Program-made: the position numbers and the translations under genes | Source of the DNA: Periplaneta americana | Taxonomy: Eukaryota > Arthropoda > Insecta > Blattodea > Blattidae | Direction of reading: 5' to 3' | Assembly: GCF_040183065.1 (NCBI RefSeq) | Contig: NC_091122.1 | Coordinates: forward strand, 159,551,455 to 159,615,454 | DNA: 64,000 nt | Shown: positions 30,596 to 43,656 of the stretch, piece by piece | Position numbering within the stretch: the stretch's first letter is position 1 | Layout: each line of letters opens with the position of its first letter | Notes under the pieces: model-generated | What the model was told of the DNA's origin: nothing | The model's database searches: none | The model's input: only the letters and a program-made list of their open reading frames with translations

Positions 30596-32022
30596 TAGCG
30601 TTTCTCAAACTATGGTCCGCGGACCACCTGTGGTCCTCGAGTTCTGCCCTTGTAGTCCTTAAAAAAAGACAGAAGAAAAAATAAAATTCAAACGAATTGC
30701 GTATCACATTATAGCTGAAAATCTCAGAGTCTGGAATGACACATGGCAATCGCCTTTCACTTTTACTCCAAGTACTAATATTTTATGATCAGCCTCCTAT
30801 AAAATTGAGTACCGGGTCTTTCCCGGGGGTAAAAGGCGGTCAGAGCGTGGTGCCGACCACACCACCTCATTCTAGTGCCGAGGTCATGGAAAGCATGGAG
30901 CTCTACCTCCATACCCCCAAGTGCCTTCATGGCATGTTACGGGGATACCTTTACTAATATTTTATGAAATTTCTTACCCTACCCGTCTACCCACTTTCCA
31001 CTCTACTCTCAGCAACAAAAGAGGGATTTAAAGCACTATGAACGTGGCGTTTCTCGCCATCTTTTCCCTGCATATCTGGCGCCGAGCCTGTAACCCAGCC
31101 AGGGACCACCCGAATTCATAACAGAGGAACAAAGTACCGAACCGTTTCGTGTATTGATGACTTTCTTAATAGTTTTGCCGACACCCAGTATGCACATTGA
31201 AATAAGCACGTACTGTACGTCGTAAACCAATAATAGAACGTGCCAAATTGCATCTTTACTTGCTGAAAATCGGGCATGTTACTGCATTATTTTTATTTAT
31301 TTATTTTTTTCAGATGATATAAGAAATTTTAGACTCCGCCTATTTTAAAATCGGACAAGTTTACTTTTTACACTTGCGTATTTCGTCTCTAAGTGCCGTT
31401 TCAATTTCGCGGGTTTCATACGCTCGTTTGAAAGCACTTCGTAACAAACAACGCACCGAGGTTTTGGTTCGCTCTCATTGCCACACCAAGTAAACGCAAA
31501 TTCCAAATAACTCTCGTCATATTTACGAAAGTATTTTTTTAATAGCTACCACTAGGACTAGATATTTCTTTAATGGCACTATAATTAATATATTTCTTCA
31601 CACACAGCTTCTGAACTATTAGCACTGTCTAAATGAAGCGTATCTTCATGTTCCTTTCTTTTCAAAGATCCGGATCGAAGCCAGTTTTCCATTATTTACA
31701 ATGGACACTATTTAACAGAGACATGGACAACTACTAGCGTGTACCACATAAGAAGGATTTCAAACAACTAACTGCTAACAGGCAAGCGATAAATCACTAA
31801 AGCACAGAATTTGTTATAAGTTACTTTTGATTGGCTACAAAAAATATAATTACAAAAGTATTATAATTAATTAATTATATTTTAAAATATAAGTATACTG
31901 GTATTAAAATATGCTACAAAAATGATAAATTTGCTTTGGAAGGGAACAAGAGTAAGGTGGTCCGCGGAACTTTTCTGACTTAAAAAAGTGGTCCCCACTT
32001 CAAAAAAGTTTGAGAAACGCTG
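30596..32022 (-). mobile_element. hAT (Charlie/ZBED5-like) element with 8-bp target duplication
   Basis: TIRs TAGCGTTTCTCAAAC at the left and GTTTGAGAAACGCTG at the right are flanked by CTCTAGGA on both sides (30588-30595, 32023-32030). The minus strand near 31700-31370 encodes the N-terminus: MENWLRSGSLKRKEHED, then after a break KYFRKYDESYLEFAFTWC and RCVVCYEVLSNERMKPAKLK ending in RHLET, a BED-type zinc finger. The catalytic core is absent, so it is non-autonomous. A conserved-looking stretch near 30810-30957 (TCTTTCCCGGGGGTAAAAGG onward) may be a further nested repeat. Confidence 0.9.
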
Positions 32023-32417
32023 CTCTAGGAGATTAATAAAATTCATTATAGAATAAAAGTGAAAACATTTAAACACCTAAATTGTTATATAAAAAAAACG
32101 ATCCCTTGCTTTAAAGCAGTGATATTCAATCTTTTTTGATACAGTATTTCTTATTTCTTACTATGTTGTATTATTTACGTAATGTTCAACGGACAATGCT
32201 AATAGTCACAAAATAAGCTCTTTCCTTTCCCTAAGTTAGCAATAAGTGAATGAATGATTCTGATGAACAATGATCATTCTGAAATGTTCTGTCAAGGGTT
32301 ACTTCTATTCGATAATGTTCATCAGTGAAAACTTTGCTTTTATGTAATTATCTTAGGGTAACTTGGAGTTTCACAGCTACTAAGTTTCAATAATGCTTTC
32401 TCAAACTGTTCAAAGTT

Positions 32418-32424
32418 ATCTCTC

Positions 32425-32480
<56 letters not shown>

Positions 32481-32481
32481 A
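32418..32481 (+). repeat. (TC)n microsatellite
   Basis: About 64 bases of TC dinucleotides with occasional CGC breaks. Confidence 0.97.
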
Positions 32482-32930
32482 CTTTTTCGAAAATAGAATT
32501 ACTGGGTCTGAATTATTGTTTTGGTTGTTCTGAACAAATTAAGGGTTTTTGCCTAAAGGATTTTGTTGGTTTTATAAATCCTTCCCAATATGTCATTGCA
32601 GAACAGAGACAGAAGAGCAGTCAAATGTTTCTTTAGCTTGTTTTCAACGCCAGAGTCTCCAAACGGGTAGTTGGTTTTTGCATTGAGTTACAGAAACAAA
32701 AATGAAAAGCTGCAACTGTTTCGGTGAATAATCAACAGTCGAATAGTCTAGACAATATTTGCACAGGCTGTGTTCCAGATTACTGCCGGAATTTAGCGCT
32801 CATGACATCATAAGGCCTAGTAATAAAAAAAAAGTGCCTCTTGCGCCCCTCAAAATTTGCGCCCTGAGTCCATTTATAAATCCGGTACAGCTAACGCAGT
32901 TGTGGAAATTCAACTTTCAGCATGGGAAAG

Positions 32931-33190
32931 ACATCGGCGTGGCACAGTCGGTTAAGGCGCTTGCCTGTCGGTCTGAAGTTGCGCTCGGGCGCGGGTTCGA
33001 TTCCCGCTTGGGCTGATTATCTGGTTGGGTTTTTTCCGAGGTTTTCCCCAACAGTAAGGTGAATACCACGTAATCTATGGCGAATCTTCGGCCTCATCTC
33101 GCCAAATACCATCTCGCTATCACCAATCTCATCGATGCTAAATAACCTAGTAGTTGGTACAGCATCGTTAAATAACCAACTAAAAAAACA
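32931..33190 (+). mobile_element. full-length tRNA-derived SINE
   Basis: Box A (GGCACAGTCGGTTAAGGCG, 32941-32959) and box B (GGTTCGATTCC, near 32995-33005) are properly spaced. They are followed by the body TTTTTTCCGAGGTTTTCCCC, TCATCTCGCCAAATACC, GCTAAATAACCTAGTAGTTG and a CAACTAAAAAAA tail. It is the best reference copy of this family in the window. Confidence 0.9.
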
Positions 33191-35669
33191 ATGGAATGTC
33201 AGAAGCTTACTTACATATGATATGAATTTAAAAGAATATTATATTTATGATATTGACATAATGTTGAATGAAATATTAATTGTACTAATTCTCTATTTCC
33301 CCAGTAATTATTCGATAATTAGAAGTAATAGATTAGATAATAAATGAGGAAAGTTTATGTCTTCAAAAAAATTAACAGTATCATCCAGTAGGCTATCAGT
33401 ATCATATTTTGAAATACAGAATTATGTATATAGTTCTATATGTATACCTAATAATGTCATCCATATCCTCTTTTAGGATGTTATTTCCAAACTCATCACT
33501 TATAAAAAAAATAGCTAGCAACATAGGAAACATCAATCTACAATTAATTAAAAAATCCATCTAACAATAATAGATCTCTTTAAATAAAGCAACTCATTGA
33601 GCTTTAAATGCTTATAACCATAGGTAGGAAGTTTGTATTAAAACAGTAGGCTTACCTAGATTTCGGTTGATTACAGCGAGGAGTATAGATCTTACCCGCG
33701 CCTCGCTCTTCTCCCACTCGCTACAGGCGATAAGCAGTTCACATAAACAACGCATAGTATGATTCTGTGAAGCTGTGTACAGTCGTGAATAGTTTGAGGA
33801 ATATTGTTCATTTATATTAATATATTAGGTTTTGAACAAAAAAGTAAACTCATCTGTTATTAAATAATTATGCTAACAGGAGTGTGTAACACGTTTATTT
33901 TTTCCCGGATTATTCTTCGTTAAATGTTGAAGTCTCGTGCTGCTATGTATTCGGTTGTGTTACAGTCCAAGTTCAACTTCGGAATTACAATATGAACATC
34001 CTAGCTGTCATTACAGTAGAAAAAATTCCTTGAAAACAATTATGGGTTTAATATTATGTGCCACATACGAGATACGGTACAGTAGCCTATTACATTCACA
34101 AAGTTGTTGTTCACCAGATGATATAAGAAATAGTCTACTGTATCATATTTCAGATTTACTCCATTAGTGAAAAAATAAAGAAGAGGAAACGATTATGGAT
34201 AAAAATTACTTAAATCTAAATAATCTGAATTAAATATGTATATTGTTGTTAAATAAATTGCAATAATTAAGCACTGTTAATAGCAATAATAATATAAAAT
34301 CTTGAAAGATAACATTAAAGTTAAATTTATATTTAAAAATGTCTAAATGAATTGAGCGAATTTTGGGATTACACCCGTCAATTAGAGCTTCGCAATAATT
34401 ATGGCTTGTTATATTTAGTCATATTTTCCTCAATTTGGATGTATATCAGGAATTTGTGAACATTTCCGTAAAATTTACATAGTAAATCAATTTGTTCGGA
34501 CAACCATTGCTGTTATAATTTTCATCGTGTTGTTCATTTTATTTTGAGACGCCTGTGATCTATATATATTATGACCCTTGAACATCGTGAAGTCATTTCA
34601 TTCAAAAAATTGCAATGTTGCAATATTATACATAACCTACATTATTGTAGAAGGTTGGTGCAAAGCGACAGAACTGATTTTAATTGTTTCCAGAATCTGT
34701 CGGTAGGGTCGCTTCTATTTAACAGTTTCTAAAGTTTCCAATAGATGTTGCTGCTAGTATCACATAGTTGCAACAAATTTATGTATTTATTTTGTCCTTT
34801 ACTTTCAGCACATTAAATTGGTAGTTTCTTAATGCTATTTATGCCTTAAAGTTATAATATTTCCTTAAAACTAGCGAATATTGGCGCTGGATTCAGTGAC
34901 TCTACTGGCATGATTATGAACTATATCGTCTCCCTATAAGATATCTTGTTTCTCAGCCTTGGATAACAACAGCAAACTGTTTCTTGCAACGGGCTCGTTG
35001 GTTTCTTGCGATGAATTATTGCAATTTACCGATAAAGCAAAAGCAACGATTGTAGATATCGATTCTGTACTGTCGCAAAATACGTCTGTGTCAAAGAAAT
35101 GAAGAATATAATTTACGAAAGTCTGCATGTGTAATATACACATTTTGAGAAACAGTTTATCTGTTATAAGTTGAATTAATTAAAAATCTACATTATTTCA
35201 AGTATATTTACTTAAATAATAATGACTCATGCGATGTGATACACCCAGCTGTGATTTTCCCAAGTACCTGTGTATTGTGGAAGCCTACTTTTTCCAAATA
35301 CCTGGGAAAGTGAATTTTCGTTTCCGATTTCAGAACTGTTTCGGGTTTTCATGTGCAGAGTGTGAATGAGAAGAATGAGTCTCGAAAATAATTACTATTT
35401 ATATAAAATATTAAATTAGTTTGAGTAAAATGCGGTCGGTTGGTGATAATATGGATGTATATAATAACGGAAATGGCCGCCCTTCAATTACTCATTTTAA
35501 TGATACATTTGATGCCTGTCAAGTATCGTGCGTAGGCTAGGTATAGCGATGACAAGGAGTCCAGTGATAAAATTGTGTCAGTTGTTGAATGTGGAGCGCT
35601 ATTTCTAAGTTCTTTTCAAAGGCAAATACTCTATCAAAAAACTGTCATCAAACTGCTGATGAATGCATT
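33191..35669. other. mostly unassigned sequence
   Basis: A stretch near 34170-34215 (GAGGAAACGATTATGGATAA) is shared with 50325-50385, so part of this region is repeat-derived. No coding frames are recognised up to the possible exon at 35670. Confidence 0.5.
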
Positions 35670-35744
35670 ATGGATCGGAGTGAAGACCGACGCAGGACAG
35701 CCGTTCAAGATCTGGAGCCACAGGATACATATGATACCAGACAG
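35670..35744 (+). CDS. possible first coding exon of an unknown gene
   Basis: ATG at 35670 opens 25 codons (MDRSEDRRRTAVQDLEPQDT...) ending CAG directly before GTAGGT, a good splice donor. The peptide is hydrophilic and the surrounding 35400-35760 lacks transposon signatures. I could not find the next exon in the following 28 kb, so this is a suggestion only. Very long first introns occur in insects of this genome size. Confidence 0.25.
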
Positions 35745-38608
35745 GTAGGTTCGACTTAAACCCACAAAACTTGAAAAATTGCAGCATTATGATACAGAAG
35801 CCGGTGATTTTGTGATAAAATAATTGATGACGGTGCCTCCTAATTTTGGAAATGTACGCGTTTTTAATAATTGTACCAGGTTCTTGACCTTTAGGCCTAC
35901 TTAATTCTTTCGTTGGAATTAGTGCATTGACGAAGTGGTGTGAAATGTATGTGAAGTATAAGATGCTGTCAAATTATAATTTTTGTAATCTCTTCAATCC
36001 CTGTGTTAACGAAATTGTTTGAAAAGAGAAAATACGTAGATATTGCGTATATTTTGTTGTCGTTACTGACAGTCTTGAGACTTATCTGCCTACATTTAGG
36101 CCTAATACCGGCTGTGTTAACACTTTGAAAATTGAAGGTAGAGTTATTGGAATTTTTTTATTAGCGAAGTGAATTATCGTTTATAGAGCATTTTACTTTA
36201 AAATGTTGCTGTAACTGCTTAGTACATAATAAATTAGGATTTATTGTAAACCTTGCCTGTCTAGGCTCATAAGATTTGTTAATTGTGTGATAATGTTAAT
36301 TGCCTAAGGAAGCAACAGTATTTTGAAACGTACCGATCTTGTTTATCCAGACTAAGTCAGTATTGTTGGTACGTTGTAGGAATTTTGAGTAAGTTAAAAC
36401 AATTACTTTTGGTTGCCACTGTAAACATATTGGAATACAGGAAATCATGTGCCACAGAGGTTAGTACTGTAATACGATTGTAAGATGTAAATAATTCGTC
36501 ACAACATTCATAAGAATACCTACGCCTACTGCTGCTGCTATTCAGCGTCAGAATATTTTACGTTTGCCCATATTGAAGTCTGACCAATACACAAAGCCCG
36601 ATTTTAGTAATTAGATTATATTTCAATGCTGGGCCTATGCCTATACGACAATATTCAATTACAGAGCGTAAACTCTTGTAGAAACGTCCAACTAGAAGTG
36701 AAGTTTCCCTCAGAATGTAAATTTCACAGTGAGCTAAGTTAAAGAATTTTCTCTTCAGTCAAAATGAAAGAATAACATTCCCAGATGTCCATTTGTCAGT
36801 ACTGGTTTCTTTCTGAAGCCAAAGAACGTGATCAGATTCAGTAAATATCGAATAACACACTACACTATGCAACGTTGTCTATGGTTTAGCTAATGGAATA
36901 TAAGTTAAGCCTATGAAAATAATATTTTTGGAGACTGACAGTGCACTAGGTCAACGCCACTAGGCTATATTGTCTGTGAAGTTAATATACAAAAGAATAT
37001 ATTGTCTGTGGAGTTAATATACAAAAGAACCAAATCGTACAATTAGTAAAAATTTAGTGGCGTTGCTATTTAAATCATACAAACCATGAAGCCAGTGCAG
37101 AATAAATTGTATAGGCGTACTTTAATTATGTAGAGGAATTTTACAATCTCACTACATAAATGGTGATCAGTATTATGTTAATTTCAGTATACGCATTCCT
37201 CACTGGAAATTATATCTTAAAATAGGTACTAAAAAGAGCAGATTTGTCTGCGTTTGTTGAATGCGCATCACCATGCTCACGAAAAGGCACTTTTCAGTGC
37301 CAATAATTTATTTTGTGTGCACAAGGTTGAGGGAAGTAAGTAATAGGGAAAGGAAGGAATCCGTGTTCTGAAATTTATCCACGCATAAAAAAAATAGGAG
37401 TTGATTTTTTTTAATCATATAATATTTTTATATTGTCACGTTTATAATGCAGTGTTGGTCAACATTGTTAGAATTTTGGAGATAAATAAGAGCAATAAGA
37501 TCAAATGAATATGGTAGAGTACTTGCCTCCTATAGGCTTAGATGAAATGCATTATTAATGTTGATAGAAATAGATTCCACTATTTCGGTTTAAATTCTTC
37601 ATAGTAATACATTATTTCTTCTATTACATGAAGACAAACATTTCAGTTAAAAGTATTGTCTTCATATTTTCCCATGATCCTTCCATCGCTTCAAATAGGT
37701 TACATATTTTTTATTGTTTACCATTAGAGAATTTACTACATGGCGTTCATACTCCAGACTGTTTTATCAGCAAGTTTTAACATAATTTAATTACTTTAAG
37801 CTACAATTTAGTTTATTCTACTTAATTGAACAACGTGGCATTTATGTAGACCTGAAGCTAACCAATTTTAAGTATATGATGAGCGTACAGAGATGTAAAT
37901 GTTGAATTAAATTGATTTAGCCTAAAGAACTTCGTCGTCCATCAATTGTTTTTTAAAAACAAAACAAAACGAGAACTTTAATCAATGAATTGTTTTTTAG
38001 TAAAGTTGTATTGTAGGTTTTAAAAAGTCGATTTTATTAGAAATTGCGTGATGTTAGTGTATTGAAAAATAATGAAATAAATTTAAGATCTACATAACTT
38101 ACTTAAGAATAAACTCTTTTAGAACAGCATTTCACAACGTAACATGTAGGCCTACATTAGATTGTTTTCCCTTTCATAGAAATTTTAACGACTTTTAAAA
38201 AAGTGAAAAGTGCAATTGTTCATTCAATTACCGACGCTAATTTACAATACCTATGTCACTCCGTTCATTGACTGTCAATTATAAATGGGAAGTAGGTGAT
38301 GCATGAAACAATAGATACAACTATTTAAATAATTACTTAACATAGTAGTTTTTCCCTCTCCTTGCAACCAGTATATGTATGGACCTAGTTTCTGAGTTTT
38401 ACATTTTTTAAATATTTTTTTTCTTACCGGTAGGCCTACTAGTTTTCTTTAACCTTAACGATGTAGTTTACATGCAATTGTATACATCATCTTTATGGTG
38501 ATGTAAGAGAATACTTTTTTGGGTTAATTAATCAGATTAATGTAGAAACAGACTTTATCTGGCCAGAACAGAGCTTCACTGGCATTAAAGACGTAATCAT
38601 TATGGTAT
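35745..38608. other. unassigned sequence with a 32-bp tandem duplication
   Basis: Bases 36966-36997 are repeated at 36998-37029 (TATATTGTCTGTGAAGTTAA...). Otherwise I see no frames or repeats here. If the exon at 35670 is real, this would be intron. Confidence 0.55.
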
Positions 38609-38790
38609 CACAGTCTAGTATATACAGTCACGAAGCTTGAGTTTTGAGGGTGCTAGGAACAATAGACTGTGCCGGCACTATTTCGCATTGTCTGTAATGA
38701 GGCGATATTAGCGATCCTAGTGGTTAGAAACTATCTATGTATGCGTATTTACTACGTATTGAGCTTCGTGACTGTATATACTAGACTGTG
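38609..38790 (+). mobile_element. MITE family M1, copy 2
   Basis: 182 bp, with TIRs CACAGTCTAGTATATACAGT... and flanking 7-bp duplication ATGGTAT (38602-38608, 38791-38797). The interior is very close to copy 3. Confidence 0.93.
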
Positions 38791-38837
38791 ATGGTATACT
38801 GTCTTGCTAATGACAAGACGTTAAATAAAGGGAGGCC

Positions 38838-39055
38838 ACCGACGTAGCTCAGATGGTAGAGTGTTTGCTGATCACAAGCTACGTTCTGGCAGAGTTCAAT
38901 TTCCACTTGAGTTGGTTCTCCCCCTCCCCCCAGGTTTTCCCAACTATAAGACAGGTAATTTTATGACGAATTCTCGGCCTCCCCTTATCACCAATTCCAT
39001 CAGTGCTAAATAATCTAGTAGTTGATACAGAGTCGTTAAATAACCTACCAAAAAT
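38838..39055 (+). mobile_element. tRNA-derived SINE, decayed
   Basis: The box-A-like GTAGCTCAGATGGTAGAGTG (38853-38872) is intact, but box B is mutated to AGTTCAATTTCC. The body GGTTTTCCCAAC..GCTAAATAATCTAGTAGTTG matches the copy at 32931. The tRNA head differs, suggesting a different tRNA source or a head swap. Confidence 0.8.
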
Positions 39056-39569
39056 TAAATGAAGGTTTTAGGCTATATCCCTGACATAATTTTAAGACAA
39101 AATAGTCATGTAGCCTCAAAGATGCAGTTCAGAACAGAAGGTTCATTAGGTAGGTAGGCAGGCCTACTAGGTACAGATACACGTCACAGTAAATTTAATT
39201 TAATGTAATTAATAACATCGCTATAAAATTGAGAAATCAAATATTAAACGATGAAATATATGACAACATTAATAATTTAATACGTAACCACATAAGACAG
39301 ATTTATTAGAACTATGGTACCGGTACTGTATATTTCTGTAATTACTGGTGACATAGACTGTAGGCCTACACATTTTATTGTAAGTTAAAGATTAGAATCA
39401 GAAATTCAGTTTAAAACATTTCTGTATAGACTTCATCTGTATATCGTCACACTTCAGTCTGTTCTGGTGATTAGCATTGCATGACTCTCTGAAATTTAGA
39501 CTTGAATTAAATTAAGAATATTTCTCGAAAACAACGTAGCTCCTGGCTGCACAAGGGTTTACAAATTCA

Positions 39570-40430
39570 GGATTCATTCATTCATAGGTTTCTGTCCAAG
39601 GACAGATCTTTCACTGCAAACCCTCTCAATCTCCGTATACGAACCATGTATCTTAATGTTGTCTATTATCTGATATCTTCTTCTGCCCCGAACTTTTCTC
39701 TTTTTCACCATTCCATCCAGTGCATCCTTCAGTCAGTAATCCAGCCAATTTCTTTTTTTTTTTTTTTCTTTTCCTGATCAGTTTCACCATTATTCTTTCT
39801 TCACCCACTCTTTTTAGCACAGCTTCATTTCGTATTCTCTCTGTCCTTTTCAGCCGCTTCATTCTTCTCCACATCTGCATTTCAAATGCTTCTAGTCGCT
39901 TCTTTTCACTTTGCCGTAATGTCTGTGTTTCTGCCCTCATACAATGCACACTCCACGCAAAGCACTTTACTAGTCTCATCCTTAGTTCTTTTTCCAGAGG
40001 TCCGCAGAAGATGCTCCTTTTTCTATTAAAAGCTTCCTTTGCCATTGCTATTCTCCATTTGACTTCTTGGTAACAGCTCACGTTACTGCTTATAGCACAA
40101 CCCAAGTATTTGAAGCACATGTTCACCGCCTCATTTCGAATTCGCACGTTTACCTTCTTTATTTATCTTCCGATAACCATGGCCTTCGTCTTGTTTGCAT
40201 TTATCGTCATCCCATACTGCCCACAGCTGTCATTTAGCTCTAGTAGCATATCTCTTAGTATAATATCTTCTGCTGACAATGTCATATTATCAGCAAATCT
40301 TATGCACTTTATTCTTCTTCATTCTACCATCACTCCTCCCATGTTCTGAAAACAGTTCTTCACTAAATCGTCCAAGTGGATGTTGAACAGGTTAGGTGAT
40401 AAAGGGCATCCGTGTCGTACAGACGTTGCA
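39570..40430 (-). pseudogene. LINE (FADD family) palm and C-terminus, reverse
   Basis: Minus strand: [19 protein letters not shown] (FADD changed to FADN), MAFVI..., [52 protein letters not shown] homopolymer near 39749-39768 turns RKRKRN into a lysine run. 5' truncation is near 40430. Its 3' end is near 39570. Confidence 0.85.
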
Positions 40431-40639
40431 TTGTATCTCTGCTGGTGAGTGGCCATTAAATTTCAAGTGGCTTAACTTGTTCGTGGGCGTCAGAGTATCA
40501 AAAAGCATCACAATTGATTGCTCTCTCTTCTCCTTCACCGCAAAATGTGACATTGCACAAAGGCAGAGATATAATAAAAGATCTGTAATCCTCTCCCTGA
40601 CTTATTCGACTTTCCTCTGACATTTATTTTCTTCTCCTA

Positions 40640-41490
40640 CCTTGACTTTGACTAGTTGGCTCTTATAAAGATTACTGAATAGCCTCCTCTCTTTCCAATC
40701 CACACTGGTTTTCTTCAGGATCCCTGTAAGTTTCCAATCCACTCAGAAGTTGGTATGTAAATGTGAACACAATGTACTTTAAAGCTAATTAGGGCCTATA
40801 AAGTTCTTGATTTTAAAATATTACATAATGGAATATTAACACAAATTGTTCTCCTTTATTGGTTGTGATTTGAAAGTTGGTAATTTCAGAAAATGAATCG
40901 GCTGCAAACTGCGTTTTCTTGGAAAAGAATGTTCTTCGTATTCAGCCTACTTGATGAAAACATTAGCCCATGAAAACTGGGCCAGTTTCCTGTTCAACGA
41001 GTTCATATCTCCCTTGTATCTCCTATAAGATCCTAAGAATTATTTTTTCATCGTGTTGTTAAATATTTGTTAGTCTCTATTTAGAAAACAAGTACTGGGC
41101 ATTGTAAACCGTTTTTGTTTGTGCTTGACAGTCGTGCTACATATGTCCGTTAACTGAAATTAAATAGAATGCATGGTTTTTAATTAGAGCCTTTGTCATA
41201 CTTGGCGAATCTCAGTTATTTCAGACACGTAAACATTGCATGTAACCAGTGCTAGTCATAGGCGTCGAAAAATTAATTAGAGAACCGTCTTTTATTTTAA
41301 AAAGAGCAAAATTGAAGACCATGAACAAGTGAACACATTTGCTTGAAAGAGTCATTCGAAATTTGGACTAATCTCGTACCGTAAAAATGTAGCGTCCCTG
41401 TTTCAGTAACCTTTACAGTACTGGATAAACCACGGTTTTCAAGCACTGCCTCGTATATAATCTACAAATGTTTATTCAGTCTTTTACAAA
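40640..41490. other. unassigned sequence
   Basis: No coding frame, terminal repeat or shared repeat recognised. Confidence 0.5.
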
Positions 41491-41492
41491 TA

Positions 41493-42361
41493 CAGGCTGA
41501 ACCAGCTGAGGCTAGACGCCTAACCGCACTCACGGCAGCTGATTCATACGTAACGACGCTACCATATGCGGAGGATTCGTTCCTCGCTTTTGCGGTTAGT
41601 ATTGCGTAATGATGTACTTACCGAATTCACAATTCATGTTCGAAATGACGTACTTGTGATATCTGGCAGGCTGCACATTTCCTGAAGACATGTCCAGCAA
41701 CTCGCTGCAGTTCGTTCTCCGAAATGACTCGAATTTATGTCATGTAGCGGTTGTTTGTGAAAACAGTGTGGATTTTCAGTGTCCCAGTAACGATTGTTTT
41801 GAATGTTCACGTAATCACTGAGATGGAACCATGCTTCGTCACTATAAAAAATTAAGATGGGTCAAGTAGTCCATCATACACTGACTGTTAGAACCACATG
41901 CAAAACGTAAGTCTGCTCTGATAAGTGGGTTCCGTGCTGAGCTACACGGCGGGATGATGTCGTAGGACTTCTCTCTAGTAGATTGCCAATTTCATCTAAC
42001 ATTCAGTGAGGAACATGCTTCACACATGTTCGTTTCTTATCCAATACTGATCCAGTTGTACGAAATTTTTTCACTAAATTGTAAATCATTGTTTTAGAAG
42101 GCTCTGGCGAATCAGGGAATGACTGACGGAAGTTTGTTACAACTGTTCTCCAAGATTCCTATTTCACAAAGTTGTCATAAATAAACACTCATTCAAAGCT
42201 TTATTTCATAATGGACACACTACTGCATTCTAAATGTACGGTATACAACTGCACCCTCACGTGTTTACGTAACTAAACATGAAACGTACGCGATGGCGCA
42301 GCAGTTACTACGCATACGACGCCGACACTGACGCCGGTCTAGCCCTGGCTGACTCATTCTG
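41493..42361 (-). mobile_element. Tc1/mariner-superfamily element, decayed
   Basis: About 30-bp imperfect TIRs (CAGGCTGAACCAGCTGAGGC at left, mirrored near 42332-42361), each next to TA. On the minus strand, broken frames read FRQSFPDSPEPSKTMIYNLV, KFRTTGSVLDKKR, then FYSDEAWFHLSDYVNIQNNR and YWDTENPH. This is the transposase N-terminus and first catalytic Asp block. The C-terminal catalytic half is deleted. Confidence 0.78.
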
Positions 42362-42363
42362 TA

Positions 42364-42915
42364 CTTTCGCTTTCTGTTGTGATGCTGTGAATAATTTGCC
42401 AGTGTTTGAGCAAGTTTTTGTGTCCTCACAGTTATACACAAGAATACGAGTATATCCAAGGGTGGTGTCTGCTCACCCCCGAGGACCATCGAAAACAATT
42501 GAAGACATTATTAAAAAACACAGCCCTAATCGCTTTTAATGAAATTGAGTTAAGGACACATTTGCTACTATTTCAAATGTTTATAGGTTCCAACAATGAC
42601 ACATGTCAGGTATAATTGCCACAAGGATAAACACCAATTGTACGGAAACAGCTGACATGTGTTGTTCTTTTTATTTTTATTGTTCTCTTGAAAAATAGCA
42701 GTTTTGACAAGGGCTGTTTTTGTAATAATGTCTTCAATTGTGACTTGAAAGTAAGACAGATATGAAATTTAAAAATATTCTGGAGTATTAATTTGTCGGA
42801 TGTTTCTGAAACAATATTGTTATAGTGTAGTATTTTTGTGACGGATTAAGGGAAGCATATACAAACATTTCGTGCAGCTTTGCTGTATTGTTGTATTGTT
42901 CAGAAAATTTATTAA
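42364..42915. other. unassigned sequence
   Basis: Open frames at 42279-42539 and 42406-42615 overlap the transposon end and carry no motif I recognise. Confidence 0.5.
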
Positions 42916-43320
42916 AATGGGAAGGATAAGTGATCCTTCTCTAAGAAAATTAGCTCTGAACAAGTGTTTTTTGGCAGAAAAATACATACACAAACTGAAA
43001 TATCAACGAGGTCAAGCATCTCTCAACCATCAGTAAGTAGAATGAAGAAATCTTTGTGTACTAGTAGTGAGTACACGTCTTTTCCAGTAGGGAAATGTTG
43101 TCGGAAGAGCAAATTCAGCCCAAGAATAGAAAGAAAACAGAGATTCATCTGTCTGACGCAAGATGAATGCTGCTGGATTCCATGCACACCTTCCTCGAAA
43201 GAAAGCGAGAACCACATCAACAGTGGCAAAGAAGAGATGAGTGGGCAAAATAAGTCAGAGAAAAATAATTTTGAAATGACTGGAGCAAGACAAGAAACTC
43301 TGGTTTCCATTAATTAGTTT
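42916..43320 (+). pseudogene. possible Tc1-like transposase N-terminus
   Basis: The frame 42964-43317 contains TEISTRSSISQPSVSRM (HTH-like) and GKCCRKSKFSPRIERK (resembling the GRKRKTSPRTDRK linker of Tc1 transposases). In other frames there follow HLPRKKAR and EWAK. The order fits Tc1, but conservation is poor and no TIR is seen. Confidence 0.4.
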
Positions 43321-43656
43321 TTAAAACCGAGAAATGTCAAGAAATCTTGTTTTTATTGTTCTAATAATTTTCACACCTCTGTAGGTTTCCAAATCGCTAC
43401 TTTTAATTGTGTACCTATTCCGCGTGTATGGGACAAAAACTACCAATAAGAAAGGTCTGTAACTTAGTACATAGGTCTAATAGATGTATGCAAATGCTGT
43501 TTGCACAAATGAAAGAGAGACTTAAAGTTTCTATGTTGGCATTACTGTTACCCTTGGTAGATAGCGGTGTTACAACGAGTTAGAGTATTATAACTCGTTG
43601 CAGTGTTATTTGTACACAACTGACAGTCAAAATGACGTTTACAGTGTAATGGAAAG

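Noticed and set aside
42279..42615. Two overlapping plus-strand frames as a small gene
   Set aside because: The first begins inside a mariner-type TIR and neither shows a domain or codon pattern distinct from the background.
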